From positions 3,038,001-3,102,000 of the forward strand of contig NZ_JACHCG010000001.1 of NCBI RefSeq assembly GCF_014200595.1: 64,000 bases of DNA, written 5' to 3'. Shown here piece after piece: positions 62,389-64,000 of this stretch. Below the pieces are notes generated by a model, which was not told where the DNA came from, ran no database searches, and was given only the letters and a program-made list of their open reading frames with translations. Origin of the DNA: Pedobacter cryoconitis. GTDB taxonomy: Bacteria > Bacteroidota > Bacteroidia > Sphingobacteriales > Sphingobacteriaceae. Each line of letters opens with the position of its first letter. The stretch's first letter is position 1. Both the position numbers and the translations under genes were made by a program.

Positions 62389-64000
62389 ATGGCCGACATC
62401 CCCAACCTATTTGAAACCGCTAAAAACCCATCTGACACCTATATAATCACTGATTTTAAGCCTACTCTCTTCAATACCGTTTTTATCTTAAAACATAGTT
62501 CCGCACAGGCCGATACTACAGCACCAAGTTATTTTAATCTCGTACCCCGGCACATTTCTATAGGTTACGCCTCTTTTTTCAATAATAGCAGTGCCATTAA
62601 GTTCCCGCAAGTCAATGTCCGGCTTCATCAAAACGACTTAATTTTATCCTGCCGATGCCCTGCCATTAAAAACAGACTATGTGAACACCAGATGCAGGTA
62701 CTCTTTAACCTGATAGAGCGACCAGAACTCCGTGTCTTTTTTGACCAGCAGCTCAGACATGAAAAAATAAGGACATTCGCCATTGCCTATGGCCTGGAGA
62801 ATGAAAGCCCTGATGATTTGTTTACCCTTGAATACGCCAATAAGAAATTCGAGATTATTCCGGTGATCAAAGATCTGCTTCCCATCACAAAAGAGAATAA
62901 TAACCTCCTCAAAGAGTTGCTCTTACCAAAACCCGGGCTTCCATTCTTAAAACATAACCCCATAGAAGAAGACACCAATAAGATTCTTGTTTTAAAACAG
63001 CACCGCTATTACTCCCATTTCCAGGCAGACTTACTGGAATGCACACTAACAGCGACCGGTAAAATAAAAAATCCATTGAAGCAATTGAATGCAATGGATT
63101 ACATATGGGCTACCGAGAATCCGGAAGAATTAAAATTCTATACGGCAATCTCCAAATTCCAGCAGAATTATGAAACTGCTCAGGCAGAGGCTGATATCAA
63201 TGGACTAAAAGCCCTCGTGAAAAACCCTCTTGAATTAGATGTCTTTTACCACGACCCTAAGATCTCCCCTAACCTGACTATCAGTTCCATCACTCCTGTC
63301 AATCTCAAAAGCCTTCAACTCGATATCCGTCTGGCTGTAAACCTGACCAATGGCTTCTATACGATCTCAGGTGAGTTGATTTTAGAAAATAAAGCTTACG
63401 ACCTTAAGTTGCTTAACATAAAATTCGGCTACTTTATCTTTTACAACGGCACCCTGTACCTCATCGATAACCCGGATTTCCTGAGAGTTGTGGACTTCTT
63501 TAGACAGAACAACAATCACCTGGTGATCCACGAATCAAAATATGCGGAATTCAAAGAAGATATACTTTCCAAACTGGAGAACAAAATCCATATCAATTAC
63601 TCTTACCTGAAACCCGCCACGCACGAACAATTAAAAGAAACCCACTTCGATCAGTCCACAGAAAAGATAATTTATCTCTCAGACTCCGAAAACTATGTTT
63701 TAATTACCCCCGTGATGAAATATGGGAATATTGAGGTTCCCGTCCTGTCCAGAAAGCAAATCCATGCCGCAGACCATGCCGGCAATATATTTACCGTAAC
63801 CCGTGACGAACAAGAAGAGCTTCAGTTTATCTCTTCCATGACCCGTCAGCATCCCCACTTTGAAGAGCAGCTCGACAAAGATTGCTTTTACCTGCATAAA
63901 AAACGTTTCCTCGACGAAGGATGGTTCCTTGCCGCCTTTGAAGAATGGCATCAGCAGAACATCACCATACTGGGCTTCAACCAACTTAAAGGCAACCACG
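62389..64000 (+). CDS. SNF2-family helicase, N-terminal SWIM part (partial)
   Basis: An open frame of 537 codons from the ATG at 62389 that runs past the right edge without a stop. Near residues 88-100 it has the SWIM zinc-finger pattern C-R-C-P-x6-L-C-E-H. The remaining visible region lacks helicase motifs, which normally follow. The SWIM domain with a long N-terminal region is how Bacteroidota SNF2-type DEAD/DEAH helicases begin; the helicase domain is predicted beyond the window. The codons lean to C endings (ATC, TTC, CTC), unlike neighbouring genes. Confidence 0.8.
   Translation, partial: MADIPNLFETAKNPSDTYIITDFKPTLFNTVFILKHSSAQADTTAPSYFNLVPRHISIGYASFFNNSSAIKFPQVNVRLHQNDLILSCRCPAIKNRLCEHQMQVLFNLIERPELRVFFDQQLRHEKIRTFAIAYGLENESPDDLFTLEYANKKFEIIPVIKDLLPITKENNNLLKELLLPKPGLPFLKHNPIEEDTNKILVLKQHRYYSHFQADLLECTLTATGKIKNPLKQLNAMDYIWATENPEELKFYTAISKFQQNYETAQAEADINGLKALVKNPLELDVFYHDPKISPNLTISSITPVNLKSLQLDIRLAVNLTNGFYTISGELILENKAYDLKLLNIKFGYFIFYNGTLYLIDNPDFLRVVDFFRQNNNHLVIHESKYAEFKEDILSKLENKIHINYSYLKPATHEQLKETHFDQSTEKIIYLSDSENYVLITPVMKYGNIEVPVLSRKQIHAADHAGNIFTVTRDEQEELQFISSMTRQHPHFEEQLDKDCFYLHKKRFLDEGWFLAAFEEWHQQNITILGFNQLKGNH

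Noticed and set aside
62136..64000. Integrated element at tRNA-Cys
   Set aside because: No integrase, recombinase or duplicated tRNA end is visible; the codon bias alone is not enough.

Overview
The window is chromosomal DNA of a Bacteroidota bacterium, most likely a Pedobacter-like member of the Sphingobacteriaceae. The case rests on low GC with AT-rich intergenic DNA, SusC/SusD and several TonB-dependent receptors, a type IX secretion partner pair (CHU_C domain protein plus PorP/SprF), many Bacteroidota lipoproteins (DUF4136, DUF4397, DUF4142), a truncated relative of a hybrid two-component regulator, LytTR two-component signalling, and promoters resembling TTTG-N18-TAnnTTTG. The genus is inference; no rRNA gene or marker was available to settle it.

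Layout. 1-4.3 kb: leftward late cobalamin genes cobQ-cobD-cbiB-NTPase, then a B12 riboswitch and a cut-off lipoprotein gene. 4.4-10.6 kb: a GH30 lipoprotein, a TlpA-like thioredoxin, and a CHU_C adhesin-like protein with its PorP/SprF partner. 10.6-17.2 kb: inositol-phosphate synthase, a VOC protein, two lipoproteins, a TonB receptor and a small Cys-rich secreted protein. 17.2-22.7 kb: a five-gene non-phosphorylating L-fucose pathway with a divergent AraC regulator. 22.7-28.8 kb: a SYLF protein, a 46-residue Cys-free small ORF, a LytS-like kinase and LytTR regulator, and a full-length LanB-type dehydratase without LanC or transporter. 28.9-35.2 kb: the suf Fe-S operon sufBCDS-sufE-sufT-like-sufR with a strong promoter and a 13-bp inverted repeat that looks like its operator. 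35.4-44.6 kb: M1 aminopeptidase, a HipA-like/DUF3037 pair, unknown genes, a NarL-type two-component system and a TPM protein. 44.8-52.6 kb: a small SusCD locus with an HTCS-like regulator lacking sensor propeller and phospho-acceptor histidine, plus a DUF1080 protein. 52.7-60.7 kb: CDGSH protein, small ORFs, HAD hydrolase, Oar-like TonB receptor, DUF4142, DUF1345 and an ECF sigma factor. 60.7-64 kb: a long repeat-bearing intergenic region, a short ORF, tRNA-Cys and the N-terminal part of a SWIM/SNF2-type helicase.

The strongest functional modules are cobalamin assembly under B12 control, oxidation of L-fucose, Fe-S cluster assembly with predicted SufR feedback, and glycan uptake. The best candidate for something undescribed is the orphan LanB with its adjacent LytS/LytTR pair and Cys-free peptide ORF (23.7-28.8 kb). 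The peptide could instead be a remnant of an outer-membrane barrel gene, and both readings are given.
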